Origin: Chloroflexota bacterium
GTDB lineage: Bacteria; Chloroflexota; Anaerolineae; Caldilineales; Caldilineaceae
NCBI GenBank assembly: GCA_003577005.1
Contig: QEUW01000297.1
Span: forward strand, 1-10,370
Direction of reading: 5' to 3'
DNA length: 10,370 nucleotides
Shown: positions 1-7,500 of the stretch, piece after piece
Layout of the letters: the number at the start of each line of letters is the position of its first letter
Numbering within the stretch: the stretch's first letter is position 1
Program-made: the position numbers and the translations under genes
Notes under the pieces: model-generated
What the model saw: only the letters and a program-made list of their open reading frames with translations
What the model was told of the DNA's origin: nothing
Database searches by the model: none

Positions 1-267
1 CGCGGCAGGTGAGAGGCGATCCAAATGCAGGATTACTGCCTGCTTGTGCGGCACGGTCACGTTGGCCCCGCGCAACCCCAGCGCCCGCAGCCCGCGCACC
101 GCCTCGCCAATGCGGTCAGGCGGTTCTACGGGAACGGGCAGCGGCACATAGCACCACTCCAACCCAAGTTGGGCAAATGCGGCATTATGCATCGCCGGGC
201 TCACACTGTGGCTCACCGGCCAGCCGATCACGCCGACGATGTGGGTTTTTCCGGTCAAGTGGGTCAT
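1..267 (-). CDS. aroE: Shikimate dehydrogenase, N-terminal part (cut by window edge)
   Basis: Reduces 3-dehydroshikimate to shikimate with NADPH in the cytoplasm. Only the first 89 codons lie in the window and the frame is open to the edge. Translation from ATG at 267-265 shows the substrate-domain signature: a GVIGWPVSHSVSPAMHNAAF stretch at about residues 12-31, where the two serines of SxS bind shikimate, and NVTVPHK near residues 71-77, whose lysine is the catalytic Lys of the family. The NADP-binding half is outside the window. A GGAGT ribosome-binding match lies about 10 bases before the ATG. It is the last visible gene of the minus-strand aromatic operon, 174 bp after aroA, with a palindromic repeat between them. 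The assignment is firm; the total length is unknown. Confidence 0.95.
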   Translation of the reverse strand, partial: MTHLTGKTHIVGVIGWPVSHSVSPAMHNAAFAQLGLEWCYVPLPVPVEPPDRIGEAVRGLRALGLRGANVTVPHKQAVILHLDRLSPAA

Positions 268-307
268 GATTGTGCTGACTCCATCGTTTCGCTGGTAGTG
301 CGATATT

Positions 308-437
308 CACTGTCAGCGGATTCTGGGAACGGATTAAACAGATTTTTTTCCACAAGAATCTGTTCCCAAAAGTGGTTTACCGAACGGATTCGCAAAGCAC
401 AATCCGTGAAATCTGTCCCCAAAATCCGTTGACAGTG
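308..437. repeat. Palindromic intergenic element with repeated CGGATT/CAGATT motifs
   Basis: It fills the aroA-aroE spacer. The outer arms cactgtcagcggatt (308-322) and aatccgttgacagtg (423-437) are complementary at 14 of 15 positions, and the exception can form G-U in RNA. An inner pair, gggaacggatt (325-335) and aatctgttccc (357-367), matches at 10 of 11. The motif CGGATT/AATCCG or its CAGATT variant occurs about eight times. It starts a few bases after the aroA stop codon in transcription order. It looks like a small dispersed, MITE-like or REP-like repeat that could fold in the transcript. It lacks a T-run at the right place, so it is not an obvious terminator. Its copy number elsewhere is unknown. 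Confidence 0.7.
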
Positions 438-441
438 GTGG

Positions 442-1737
442 TTACTCGACTGTTAACCTCGCCCCCAACGCCTGTAATGTCACCTCAAACCCCGGAAAAC
501 TGTCCGCCGTAACCTCGGCGCCGTAAACGGTCGTGGCTCCCTTGGCGACGAGGCCAGCCACCGTCATCGGATGGTCATCCTGGCTCTCCACCGGTGCGCC
601 GGTGAGCGGGGTGGGGCCGTCGATGATAAAGCCATCTTCGGTCGGCTCGATCCTGGCACCCAATTTGCGTAACTCGGTGACGGTGGAGGCGATACGGTCG
701 GTCTCTTTGACGCGCAGTTCGCCGGCATCGCGGATGACGGTGCGGCCGTGGGCCTGGGTGGCGGCCACCGCCAACACCATGAGTTCATCGATCATGGTAA
801 CGATCAGTTCGCCGCCAAAGGTGGCGCCGCGCAGCTCGCTGTGGCGCACTTCGAGATCGGCCACCGGTTCGCCGGCCTGATCTCGCTCATTCTTGTAGAC
901 GATGTGGGTGCCCATCTCCGACAACGCTTCGACAATCCCCGTCCGCGTCGGGTTGACACCCACACCGGTGATGGTCAGACGGCTGTCCGGCACGATGGCG
1001 CCAGCGACGAGCAGAAACGCCGCCGACGAGATGTCGCCAGGGACCGTGATGTCGATGGGCTGGAGGGGCGAAGTCGGACGTTCGCTGGAGACGGTGTGCC
1101 CTATCACCTGGACCGGCGCACCCATCGCGCGCAACATGCGTTCGGTGTGGTCGCGGGCCGGACCTGGCTCACGAACGATGGTCAACCCTTCGGCGTAAAG
1201 GCCGGCCAATAACAGGCAGCTCTTGACCTGGGCGCTGGCTACAGGCATGTCATATTCCATCCCGCGCAGCCGCACGGGGGCGATACCTAACGGGGCGTAC
1301 TGGCCGTTCTGCCGGCCAATGATCTGCGCACCCATGCCGCGCAACGGCTGGACGATGCGCCCCATAGGCCGGCGGCGGATCTGCGCCGTGCCGTTGAGGA
1401 TGCTGGTGAACTTCTGCCCGGCTAGCAATCCGGTCAGCAGCCGGATCGTCGTGCCGGAGTTGCCGCAGTCGAGCACGCTGTTTGGCTCCTGGAGACCATT
1501 CACACCACGACCGTGGACGATCAACTCGGTGGGCGTGACCACTTCGATCTCGACGCCCAGGTCGCGCATGACCTGAATGGTAGAGCGGCAGTCGCCGCCA
1601 TCGAGAAAGTTGCGTATCTTGCTCACCCCCTCGGCGATGCTGGCAAACATCACGGCGCGGTGGCTGATAGACTTGTCACCGGGGACGCTACACTGGCCGG
1701 TGAGGGGGGAGCCAGATTGGAGGTAGATCTCGGTCAT
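442..1737 (-). CDS. aroA: 3-phosphoshikimate 1-carboxyvinyltransferase (EPSP synthase)
   Basis: Joins shikimate-3-phosphate and phosphoenolpyruvate to give EPSP, the sixth shikimate-pathway step. The protein has 431 residues, normal for the family. Visible motifs are GDKSISHRA (residues 20-28, with the PEP-binding Lys22), GNSGTTIRL (92-100), SAQVK (168-172), RDHTE (195-199), DE at 317-318 (catalytic Asp) and RVKETDRI (342-349). The RDHTE, GDKS and SAQVK motifs, together with the NSGTTIR loop, resemble the Bacillus-type (class II) enzymes more than the E. coli type; that subclass call is an inference and says nothing certain about inhibitor response. The ATG at 1737 has AGGAG (1745-1749) seven bases upstream. 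Its upstream neighbour is the S23 cassette, and aroE follows. Confidence 0.97.
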   Translation of the reverse strand: MTEIYLQSGSPLTGQCSVPGDKSISHRAVMFASIAEGVSKIRNFLDGGDCRSTIQVMRDLGVEIEVVTPTELIVHGRGVNGLQEPNSVLDCGNSGTTIRLLTGLLAGQKFTSILNGTAQIRRRPMGRIVQPLRGMGAQIIGRQNGQYAPLGIAPVRLRGMEYDMPVASAQVKSCLLLAGLYAEGLTIVREPGPARDHTERMLRAMGAPVQVIGHTVSSERPTSPLQPIDITVPGDISSAAFLLVAGAIVPDSRLTITGVGVNPTRTGIVEALSEMGTHIVYKNERDQAGEPVADLEVRHSELRGATFGGELIVTMIDELMVLAVAATQAHGRTVIRDAGELRVKETDRIASTVTELRKLGARIEPTEDGFIIDGPTPLTGAPVESQDDHPMTVAGLVAKGATTVYGAEVTADSFPGFEVTLQALGARLTVE

Positions 1738-1772
1738 GGTTGTACTCCTGGTGAAAGAACAAGAATCAATTA

Positions 1773-1792
1773 GTAATCGGTAATCGGTAATT
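1773..1792. repeat. Left 20-bp inverted repeat flanking the S23 gene
   Basis: The sequence gtaatcggtaatcggtaatt is a heptamer repeat (unit TAATCGG, two copies plus a partial). It is the exact reverse complement of 2246-2265. Together they bracket a 493-bp segment holding the S23-type gene, between that gene and the aroA ribosome-binding site. Confidence 0.85.
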
Positions 1793-1821
1793 GTGAATTT
1801 GTCCGCTGTCCGATCAAGGTA

Positions 1822-2205
1822 TTACTCAGAAGGCGGGGGTTGCTTGTTTGGTTGGCGCTCGGTTGTTGTTTTGATGCTTGAACTGAGGATGCGGCAGAGT
1901 TCGTCGCACTCGCCTATTAGAGGCTGCATCTGTCGAGGAAGCACAATGTCGCTGCGGGCGAGGATGTGTAGCCAGATGCGCGTCTCGTTTAACTCTTTGA
2001 GGGCGATCTTGAGCTTATGAATAAAGTCGCGTGTGCTTTCAGCCCGGCGCGCTTCGGCATAATTGGCCGCAGGCGATGTTCCGCTGCGCAGCACCTGATC
2101 GGAGATGTGCCGGGGGCTGGCTCTCCTCGGCAACTGGTTGCACATCTTGACGATCCGAACTGCAAAGTTGATCAACCGCTCTTCCAAATCATCGCCCTTT
2201 GCCAT
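1822..2205 (-). CDS. Four helix bundle protein, S23 / 23S rRNA intervening-sequence family
   Basis: A small helical protein of the family also found encoded in 23S rRNA intervening sequences and related to the Avd accessory proteins of diversity-generating retroelements; its cellular role is not established. Family hallmarks are DLEERLINFAVRIVKM near the start, LRSGTSPAANYAEARRAES in the middle and DFIHKLKIALKELNETRIWL after it. The reading frame opens at an ATG at 2241, but the ATG at 2205 is preferred: GGAGGGG lies at 2214-2220, eight bases ahead of it, and the family normally begins just before the DLEER segment. That gives 127 residues. It lies inside the aromatic operon between 20-bp inverted repeats (1773-1792 and 2246-2265), so it is probably an inserted cassette rather than a pathway component. 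Confidence 0.88.
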   Translation of the reverse strand: MAKGDDLEERLINFAVRIVKMCNQLPRRASPRHISDQVLRSGTSPAANYAEARRAESTRDFIHKLKIALKELNETRIWLHILARSDIVLPRQMQPLIGECDELCRILSSSIKTTTERQPNKQPPPSE

Positions 2206-2213
2206 CGTCTTTG

Positions 2214-2220
2214 CCCCTCC
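2214..2220 (-). promoter_or_regulatory. Ribosome binding site that sets the S23 start
   Basis: The minus strand reads GGAGGGG, eight bases before the ATG at 2205. No comparable match precedes the upstream in-frame ATG at 2241, so the shorter start is preferred. Confidence 0.6.
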
Positions 2221-2245
2221 ACTGTCCATCGGCCGCGCCATTACA

Positions 2246-2265
2246 AATTACCGATTACCGATTAC
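2246..2265. repeat. Right 20-bp inverted repeat; encodes the end of the phosphotransferase gene
   Basis: The sequence aattaccgattaccgattac is the perfect reverse complement of 1773-1792. Read on the minus strand it supplies the last codons (VIGNR) and the TAA stop (2250-2248) of the upstream APH-fold gene, so the repeat and the gene end are physically fused. Confidence 0.85.
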
Positions 2266-3297
2266 AACTTCTTTTCCAACCATCCCGTATTTTAGCAGCA
2301 TCTCCGCCCATCCTGGCTCCGCCACTCCCCACTGCCGGGAGGCCCACAGCACCATGACCCCCAGTTGCTGGCGTTGAAAACGCCGCACCCGCGGCAACCC
2401 GGGGATTTCGGGCCGCCAGGCGCGGTCCGCAAAGAAGGTGAGCACCCAAGCCAACGCACCCTCGACGGCGGCAGAATCTAGCGGGAATTTCTCCCTATGC
2501 CAGGCCATTACTCGTTCGGGAGAAGGCCCCCCCTCGACCGCAACGCTTTGGGCAAAGGCCACCATATCCCACTCCGGTCGCCCGACGGTGATGGCCGGCC
2601 AGTCGAACAAATAGAGCCTCCCGTTGGAGAAACGCAGGTTGTCCGAGCGCAGATCGCCGTGCAGGATCGAAAATGGCTCTGCCGTGAGGGCTGAGCTCCT
2701 CATCAACGACTCGATGGTGGGTGATAGGTTTTGAAACCAAGCGAGCGCCTCATCCGCTGCGTCGCCGGCGAGCGCGGCAAGCCGGTGGAAGCCTTCTGAT
2801 TCACGGGCTGTGCGCGCCCAATCCTCTTTTGGCAGCCTTTCCTCAGGGCGTGAGAGCCACGCAGGGGGCTGGGAGCCAACCGATGCGCGATGAAAGTCGG
2901 CGAGGGCATAGGTGATGGCGCGCGCTTTGCTAGATGTCCAGGGGGGAACGCTCTTTGGCCCCAGGTCCTCCAGCAAGAGCACATGCCAATCCTCGCAGCG
3001 AAAGACGGCGAGGGGCCTTGGCATCCAATCCCCTAGCAGCGGCACCAGGTCGCAGTAGACCCGTTCCTCGTATTGCAGCGCCGCTATTGCAAACTCATTC
3101 GAGCTTTGATTGGTAGCCTTGAAAAAGGCGCGCCGCCCATCGGCGAACGCCAGCCGGAAGGTGGGTGTCGGTGCATAGCCTCCCCAGACACGGGCGGCGC
3201 GGCGCACCGGTGCGCCGATCACGGATTCAACTTGGCGGCGGATCGCCAGCGGGACGCGTCGCCAGGGCGGTTTGTCTTCTACACCTGTTCGCGGCAT
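2248..3297 (-). CDS. APH-fold aminoglycoside/choline kinase-like phosphotransferase
   Basis: An ATP-dependent small-molecule kinase fold of 349 residues whose substrate cannot be read from the sequence. Visible elements are a possible ATP-binding lysine in FFKA (Lys60), EERVY (about 78-82, αC-like glutamate), the Brenner motif HGDLRSDN (213-220; Asp215 catalytic base, Asn220 metal ligand), and LFDWPAITVGRPEWD (230-244), which holds the metal-binding Asp232 and Asp244. Translation is coupled to tyrA: the gap is four bases, and the ribosome-binding match AAGGTGA overlaps the tyrA TGA stop. The final five residues and the stop come from an inverted repeat, so the natural C-terminus may have been altered by insertion. 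The operon position hints at a role tied to aromatic metabolism, but that is inference; clinical-type aminoglycoside resistance is not implied. Confidence 0.85.
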   Translation of the reverse strand: MPRTGVEDKPPWRRVPLAIRRQVESVIGAPVRRAARVWGGYAPTPTFRLAFADGRRAFFKATNQSSNEFAIAALQYEERVYCDLVPLLGDWMPRPLAVFRCEDWHVLLLEDLGPKSVPPWTSSKARAITYALADFHRASVGSQPPAWLSRPEERLPKEDWARTARESEGFHRLAALAGDAADEALAWFQNLSPTIESLMRSSALTAEPFSILHGDLRSDNLRFSNGRLYLFDWPAITVGRPEWDMVAFAQSVAVEGGPSPERVMAWHREKFPLDSAAVEGALAWVLTFFADRAWRPEIPGLPRVRRFQRQQLGVMVLWASRQWGVAEPGWAEMLLKYGMVGKEVVIGNR

Positions 3298-3301
3298 CTG
3301 C

Positions 3302-4192
3302 TCACCTTGTTTTCTGAGTGGAGGCGCGCTGCCAGTTTGATCGTTTCTCTTGAGAGACAGCCAGCTTTACCCGCAACTGCTCCTCGTTGCCCTCTGCCAG
3401 CAATGTGCGCAGACACGCAAGCTGGGCGGCAAAATTGTCCACTTGTTCCAGCACCGCGCTGCGATTGGTCAGCAAGATATCGAGAAACATCCGCGTATCG
3501 CTGGCGGCGACGCGGCTGGTATCGCGGAAGCCACCCGCGGCCAGCCGCCAGACGAGTTCATCTGCCTGACCCACCTCATCCACGGCGTGGATCAGGGCGC
3601 TGGCCAGCAAGAAGGGCAGATGGCTGATACTCGCCACCAACCGGTCGTGGCGCTCCGCTTCGAGGACGACGGGTCGTGCGCCCACTGCCTCGGCCAGTTC
3701 GGTGGCCAGTTGGAGCGCATCGGGGCTGGTGCGGGGCAACGGCGAGAGCACCCAGGGCGCCTGGCGATAGAGACCCGTCTCGGCGGAGCCAAAACCAGCC
3801 GTCTCCTTGCCGCACATGGGGTGGCCGCCTACCGGCTGGACACCCGGCGGCAACAAGTTCATGGCGGCGCAGATTTCACTTTTGGTGCTGCCCATATCCA
3901 TGACCAACGTCCCCGGCCAGAGATGCGGCCCTAGCTCGCGCAGCATTTCTACGATGGTGCGCACAGGTGTCGCCAGGATCACGATGTCTGCCCCTATGAC
4001 GCCGGTGGGAAGGTCATTCGTAGCCAGGTCCACGGCGCCGCCAAAGAAGGCGTCGAGCACCGTCTCCGTGCGCCGCGCCACCCCGCGCACCTCGCGGCAA
4101 AGCTTCCCCTGCACCAGATCCATACACAGGCTGGCGCCCATCAGGCCGAGACCAACTACGGCCACATGACAATCGGCAAGACGTTTAGTCAT
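3302..4192 (-). CDS. tyrA: Prephenate dehydrogenase (possibly arogenate-accepting)
   Basis: Oxidatively decarboxylates prephenate to 4-hydroxyphenylpyruvate on the tyrosine branch. The 296 residues begin with a Rossmann nucleotide-binding fold (VVGLGLMG, with the GxGxxG glycines at 14, 16 and 19), then LATPV, MGSTK (100-104) and GGHPMCGKE (122-130), where His124 is the expected catalytic residue. The helical dimerisation domain follows, with SHLPF (190-194) and GFRDTSRVA (221-229; arginines that contact prephenate in relatives). There is no C-terminal ACT domain and no fused chorismate mutase, so feedback control would act elsewhere. Cofactor (NAD versus NADP) and prephenate versus arogenate preference cannot be settled here. 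The ATG at 4192 has only a weak Shine-Dalgarno. The next gene is coupled to its stop codon. Confidence 0.95.
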   Translation of the reverse strand: MTKRLADCHVAVVGLGLMGASLCMDLVQGKLCREVRGVARRTETVLDAFFGGAVDLATNDLPTGVIGADIVILATPVRTIVEMLRELGPHLWPGTLVMDMGSTKSEICAAMNLLPPGVQPVGGHPMCGKETAGFGSAETGLYRQAPWVLSPLPRTSPDALQLATELAEAVGARPVVLEAERHDRLVASISHLPFLLASALIHAVDEVGQADELVWRLAAGGFRDTSRVAASDTRMFLDILLTNRSAVLEQVDNFAAQLACLRTLLAEGNEEQLRVKLAVSQEKRSNWQRASTQKTR

Positions 4193-4229
4193 GGTTGCAT
4201 CACTCTGGACTGAAGTTGAAGGAGGTCGG

Positions 4230-4306
4230 GAGATTAAAGAGATTGGAGAGATTCAGAGATTCGCCTTCAATCTCCTCAATCTCCTTCATCCCCAAGTCCT
4301 TCATCC
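4230..4306. repeat. Purine/pyrimidine short tandem repeats in the aroF-tyrA spacer
   Basis: GAGATT occurs at 4230, 4239, 4248 and 4256 (period 9, 9, 8). It is followed by two exact copies of caatctcct (4268-4276, 4277-4285) and two copies of ccttcatccc-like sequence up to the DAHP synthase stop codon. The left (GAGATT-rich) and right (AATCTC-rich) halves are roughly complementary and could form an imperfect hairpin in the transcript. Confidence 0.7.
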
Positions 4307-5323
4307 CTATATCTCTCTTCCCACCGCCGCGGCGATTGGACGCAGTTCCTCGACCAGTTGTTTGAACTGGTCCAGATTGAGGCTTTGTGCGCCATCGCTC
4401 CAGGCGCGCGCCGGGTCGGGGTGGACCTCGAGCATCAGCGTGTCGGCGCCGGCGGCGACGGCAGCTTTGGCGATGGCAGGCACGAGCCTGGCCATGCCGG
4501 TGCCGTGAGCTGGGTCGGCGGCGACAGGCAGATGTGTTAACTGTTTGAGCAGCGGGAGCGCGTTGACGTCAAAGGTGTTACGTGTGGCCGTTTCGTAAGT
4601 ACGGATGCCGCGCTCGCAGACGATCACCTGCATGTTGCCGCCGCTCATGATGTATTCGGCGCCCATGAGCAGTTCGTTGATCGTGCCGCTGACGCCGCGC
4701 TTGAGGAAGACAGGCTTATTGGTCTTGCCCAGCGCCTTGAGCAGCGAGTAGTTCTGATTGTTGCGTGCGCCCACCTGGAAGATGTCGGTGTACTCGCCCA
4801 CGAGTTCGATCTCATCCACGCTCATCACTTCGGTGATGATGGCGAGGCCGGTCTGTTCGCGCGCCTCGGCCAGATATTTGAGACCCTCCTCGCCCAGCCC
4901 CTGGAAGCTGTAGGGGCTGCTGCGCGGCTTGAAGGCGCCCCCGCGCAAGATCGTAGCGCCCGCCTCCTTGACCCTGTGCGCCGTCTCGATGATCATCTCG
5001 CGGCCTTCGACGCTGCACGGGCCGGCCATGACGGCGATCTTCTTGCCGCCGATGGCCACCCCATTGGCATGAATGATCGTATCCGATGGGGCAAAATCGC
5101 GGCTGGCGAGCTTGAACGGCTGCATGACGCGCATCGTCTTTTCGACACCGTCCATCACCTCAAAGGTCTCTTGTTGGAGCTTGTGCTCGTCGGCGCCAAT
5201 GATGCCCACAATCGTGCGCGCCTCGCCCCGGCTGAGATGCACCTTGTACCCCAGTTCTTCCACCCGTTTGACGACAGCCTCGACCTGGTTCTGGCCGGCG
5301 CCATGTTTCATGACGATGATCAT
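4307..5323 (-). CDS. aroF: DAHP synthase, class I-beta (Thermotoga-type), copy 1
   Basis: Condenses phosphoenolpyruvate and erythrose-4-phosphate to DAHP, the entry step of the shikimate pathway. The 338 residues have an N-terminal ferredoxin-like regulatory domain (about 1-70, starting MIIVMKHG), which in the Thermotoga enzyme binds the feedback inhibitor, then the TIM barrel. Barrel residues seen: AGPC (Cys103, metal), [12 protein letters not shown] (127-138), FLKRG (Lys208), DPAHGTG (His273, metal), EVHPDP (Glu299, metal) and SDGAQS (Asp310). All catalytic positions are intact. An AGGGGG-type ribosome-binding site sits about five bases before the ATG. It lies 66 bp after a paralogue of the same family and shares most of its catalytic-domain sequence; the N-terminal domains differ more. 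Which effector each copy senses cannot be read. Confidence 0.96.
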   Translation of the reverse strand: MIIVMKHGAGQNQVEAVVKRVEELGYKVHLSRGEARTIVGIIGADEHKLQQETFEVMDGVEKTMRVMQPFKLASRDFAPSDTIIHANGVAIGGKKIAVMAGPCSVEGREMIIETAHRVKEAGATILRGGAFKPRSSPYSFQGLGEEGLKYLAEAREQTGLAIITEVMSVDEIELVGEYTDIFQVGARNNQNYSLLKALGKTNKPVFLKRGVSGTINELLMGAEYIMSGGNMQVIVCERGIRTYETATRNTFDVNALPLLKQLTHLPVAADPAHGTGMARLVPAIAKAAVAAGADTLMLEVHPDPARAWSDGAQSLNLDQFKQLVEELRPIAAAVGREI

Positions 5324-5337
5324 AGTTCCCCCTTTTC

Positions 5338-5386
5338 ATTTTAGATTTTAGAATTTGGATTGGTCAGGTCCCTCCAAAATCCAAAT
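5338..5386. repeat. Heptamer repeat and inverted repeat between the two DAHP synthases
   Basis: The spacer reads attttag twice (5338-5344, 5345-5351), then aatttgg (5352-5358). The 8-base arm atttggat (5353-5360) is complementary to atccaaat (5379-5386). The AT-rich heptamers contrast with the GC-rich genes on both sides. Confidence 0.65.
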
Positions 5387-5389
5387 CGT

Positions 5390-6469
5390 TTATCCTAGCG
5401 CTTCCAACTCGGCCAATTCATCTAATACGGCGCCACCGGCATCTGGTTCGGGCATGGTGCGATCGACGGCCTCGGCGACGCGGCGCAGGTCGCGCATGAG
5501 CTTGCCAAAGGTTTCGATGTCGATGCTCTGGCGACCGTCGCTCACTGCTTTGTCGGGGTCGGGGTGGACCTCGATGATGAGTGCGTCGGCGCCGGCGGCG
5601 ACCGCTGCTTTCGCCATGGCCGGCACATACTCACGGTAGCCAGTTCCGTGCGAGGGGTCGGCCACAACGGGCAGGTGTGATGCCTGTTTGAGCACCGGGA
5701 TGGCGTTGAGGTCAAAGGTGTTGCGCGTGGCGGTTTCATAAGTGCGGATGCCGCGCTCGCAAAGCATGATATTGTAATTGCCGTTGCTAGCGATGTACTC
5801 GGCGCACAGGAGCAACTCTTTGAGCAGCCCGCTCATACCGCGCTTGAGCATTACTGGTTTGTCGAGTTTGCCCACGGCGTTGAGCAGACCGTAGTTCTGC
5901 ATGTTGCGGGCGCCGATCTGGAGGATGTCGGCGTACTCGGCGACAAGCGGCGCCTGTTCAACGGTCATGACTTCGGTGATCACCGGCAACCCGGTGATCT
6001 CGCGCGCTTCGGCCAGGTATTTGAGGCCCTCTTCGCCCATACCCTGGAAGTCATACGGGCTGGTGCGCGGTTTGTAGGCGCCACCACGCAGCACGCGAGC
6101 GCCCGCCTCTTTGACAGCAATAGCCGCCTCGATGATCTGGCTACGCCCCTCGACGCTACACGGCCCGGCCATGACTACCACCTCCATTCCACCGATGCGG
6201 ACGTTGCTGTCTGCAAGGTGGATGATCGTGTTGTCGGGGCGGGTAGTGCGGTTGGTGAGCTTGTGCTGCTCCTGGATGCGCATGGTGTTGGCCACGCCAT
6301 TCATCTCATCGAACACTTCGCGCGAGACGCTGGTCAGATCGCCCACCAGGGCGATCACGGTGCGCGCCTCGCCGTAGATAGGGTGGGGCCGGCACCCCAT
6401 CTGTTCGGCCCGCTGCATCACAGCCTCGATTTCAGCCTTACTGGCTCCCGGTTTCATCACGACGATCAT
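5390..6469 (-). CDS. aroF: DAHP synthase, class I-beta (Thermotoga-type), copy 2
   Basis: A second DAHP synthase in tandem with copy 1. Its 359 residues comprise an N-terminal ferredoxin-like domain (about 1-70, [10 protein letters not shown]), then the barrel with AGPC (Cys104), [12 protein letters not shown] (128-139), MLKRG (Lys209), DPSHGTG (His274), EVHPDP (Glu300) and SDGRQS (Asp311); all are intact. It ends with an acidic extension of about 20 residues (after RTMP, ending LEALG) that copy 1 lacks. AGGAG (6477-6481) lies seven bases before the ATG. The two regulatory domains differ in most positions outside GEART, so the copies probably respond to different end products; this is an inference. 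A tandem gene duplication is the simplest origin. Confidence 0.96.
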   Translation of the reverse strand: MIVVMKPGASKAEIEAVMQRAEQMGCRPHPIYGEARTVIALVGDLTSVSREVFDEMNGVANTMRIQEQHKLTNRTTRPDNTIIHLADSNVRIGGMEVVVMAGPCSVEGRSQIIEAAIAVKEAGARVLRGGAYKPRTSPYDFQGMGEEGLKYLAEAREITGLPVITEVMTVEQAPLVAEYADILQIGARNMQNYGLLNAVGKLDKPVMLKRGMSGLLKELLLCAEYIASNGNYNIMLCERGIRTYETATRNTFDLNAIPVLKQASHLPVVADPSHGTGYREYVPAMAKAAVAAGADALIIEVHPDPDKAVSDGRQSIDIETFGKLMRDLRRVAEAVDRTMPEPDAGGAVLDELAELEALG

Positions 6470-6533
6470 GAGTCTGCTCCTTTGGTTTTGTTGGGATTAG
6501 GTGTTAAGAATTAAGCAAGATCAGCCGGCCTAA

Positions 6534-6554
6534 TTCCTACTTCCTACTTCCTAT
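6534..6554. repeat. Heptamer repeat TTCCTAC x3 at the pheA stop codon
   Basis: Three copies of ttcctac (6534-6540, 6541-6547, and 6548-6554 with a final T). In transcription order the repeat begins inside the pheA stop codon (TAG, 6553-6551). Confidence 0.75.
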
Positions 6555-7411
6555 ATCTGCAACAACTGCGATTGAGCCGTGGCTCCCCCATTGTCCAGCG
6601 GCGTGGCCGCCGGATAGCTGCCCAACAATTTGACGAATGCCGCCCGGTTCAGCAGGCCGAGCAACGCTTGACCGGCGGCCTCATCTTGCCAGTGACCCTC
6701 GAAGTCGAGATAGAAGACATACTGCCAGGGTCGATTGCGCCGCGGGCGGCTTTCGATCTTGGTCAGGTTGATACGCCGTGTGGCAAATTCGCCCAGCGCA
6801 TTATAAAGTGTGCCCGGCATTTCGGGTACGGCAAAGACCAACGAGGTCTTAGAGCGCTCGGTACGGGGCGCTTCGCCGGCCCCGATGACAAAAAAGCGGG
6901 TGTAATTGAAGGGAATATCCTCGATGCTCTCTTGCACCACCTCCAAATTATAGCTGGTGGCCGCCAATCTGCTGGCGATGACCGCCACGCCCGGTTCTGG
7001 GTGGGCCGCCAGATCTTTGGCGCTGCCGGCGGTGTCGTACCAGGGCACGGCCATATATTTGTGCCGGTTGAGAAAACCTTCACACTGCGCCAGCGCCTGC
7101 GGATGGCTGCGCACGTGGGTAATCTCCTGGGCATGACCGGGGATCGTGAGCAGGCAATGACGGACGCGCAAAAGGATCTCACCCTGCACCCGCAGGTCAT
7201 GCTCCAGCAACAGGTCAAACGACTTGTTGATACTGCCCGCCGTTGAATTTTCGACCGGCAGCACACCCAGATCAGCGCGCCCCTGTTCGACGGCGGCAAA
7301 GATATGCTCAAAGGCGTGACAGGGCAGGGTCTCGATCTCATCCCCAAGCTGCTGGCGGGCGGCCTCCTCGGAATAGGCGCCGACTTCCCCTTGAAAAGCA
7401 ACGATCGGCAT
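6551..7411 (-). CDS. pheA: Prephenate dehydratase
   Basis: Converts prephenate to phenylpyruvate, the phenylalanine branch. The 286 residues are an unfused bacterial enzyme without chorismate mutase. The catalytic domain (about 1-180) shows [14 protein letters not shown] (5-18), [10 protein letters not shown] (51-60), [10 protein letters not shown] (101-110) and NYTRFFVIG (169-177), with the TRF catalytic motif. The ACT domain (about 190-275) has PGTLYNAL (199-206) and [10 protein letters not shown] (214-223); the ESRP motif is typical of phenylalanine feedback binding. The start at 7411 is secure: GGAGGAG lies two bases upstream of ATG, and no other start codon occurs in frame back to a stop at 7562. 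It is the first biosynthetic gene after the leader/attenuator, so its expression should be controlled directly by it. Confidence 0.96.
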   Translation of the reverse strand: MPIVAFQGEVGAYSEEAARQQLGDEIETLPCHAFEHIFAAVEQGRADLGVLPVENSTAGSINKSFDLLLEHDLRVQGEILLRVRHCLLTIPGHAQEITHVRSHPQALAQCEGFLNRHKYMAVPWYDTAGSAKDLAAHPEPGVAVIASRLAATSYNLEVVQESIEDIPFNYTRFFVIGAGEAPRTERSKTSLVFAVPEMPGTLYNALGEFATRRINLTKIESRPRRNRPWQYVFYLDFEGHWQDEAAGQALLGLLNRAAFVKLLGSYPAATPLDNGGATAQSQLLQI

Positions 7412-7420
7412 GGCTCCTCC

Positions 7421-7495
7421 ACGATAACAAAGATCACGATAACAAAGATCACGATAACAAAGATCACGATAACAAAGATCACGATGACAAAGATC
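7421..7495. repeat. 15-bp tandem repeat, five copies, between attenuator and pheA
   Basis: The unit acgataacaaagatc occurs at 7421, 7436, 7451 and 7466 exactly and at 7481 with one change (g for a); a decayed sixth unit (7496 on) runs into the terminator's T-run. The array separates the terminator from the pheA ribosome-binding site. The unit is a multiple of three and has no stop codon in the pheA frame, but no start codon lies there either, so it is read as untranslated leader. Its function is unknown; the near-identity of copies suggests recent slippage and possible length variation among strains. Confidence 0.9.
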
Positions 7496-7500
7496 TTGAT

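Noticed and set aside
25..432. Plus-strand open frame over the aroE region.
   Set aside because: It is antisense to the clear aroE N-terminus and the palindromic spacer, with no recognisable domain.
2206..2241. Longer S23 start at ATG 2241.
   Set aside because: It lacks a ribosome-binding site and begins next to the inverted repeat. The ATG at 2205 has GGAGGGG at good spacing and matches the family start. Not fully excluded.
3073..3627. Several long plus-strand frames antisense to the phosphotransferase and tyrA genes, and similar ones opposite aroA, the DAHP synthases and pheA.
   Set aside because: They are typical mirror frames of GC-rich genes: Arg/Ala/Gly-rich composition, no family motifs and no ribosome-binding sites.
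7421..7495. CRISPR-like array.
   Set aside because: The copies are directly adjacent 15-bp units without spacers, and no cas genes are present.
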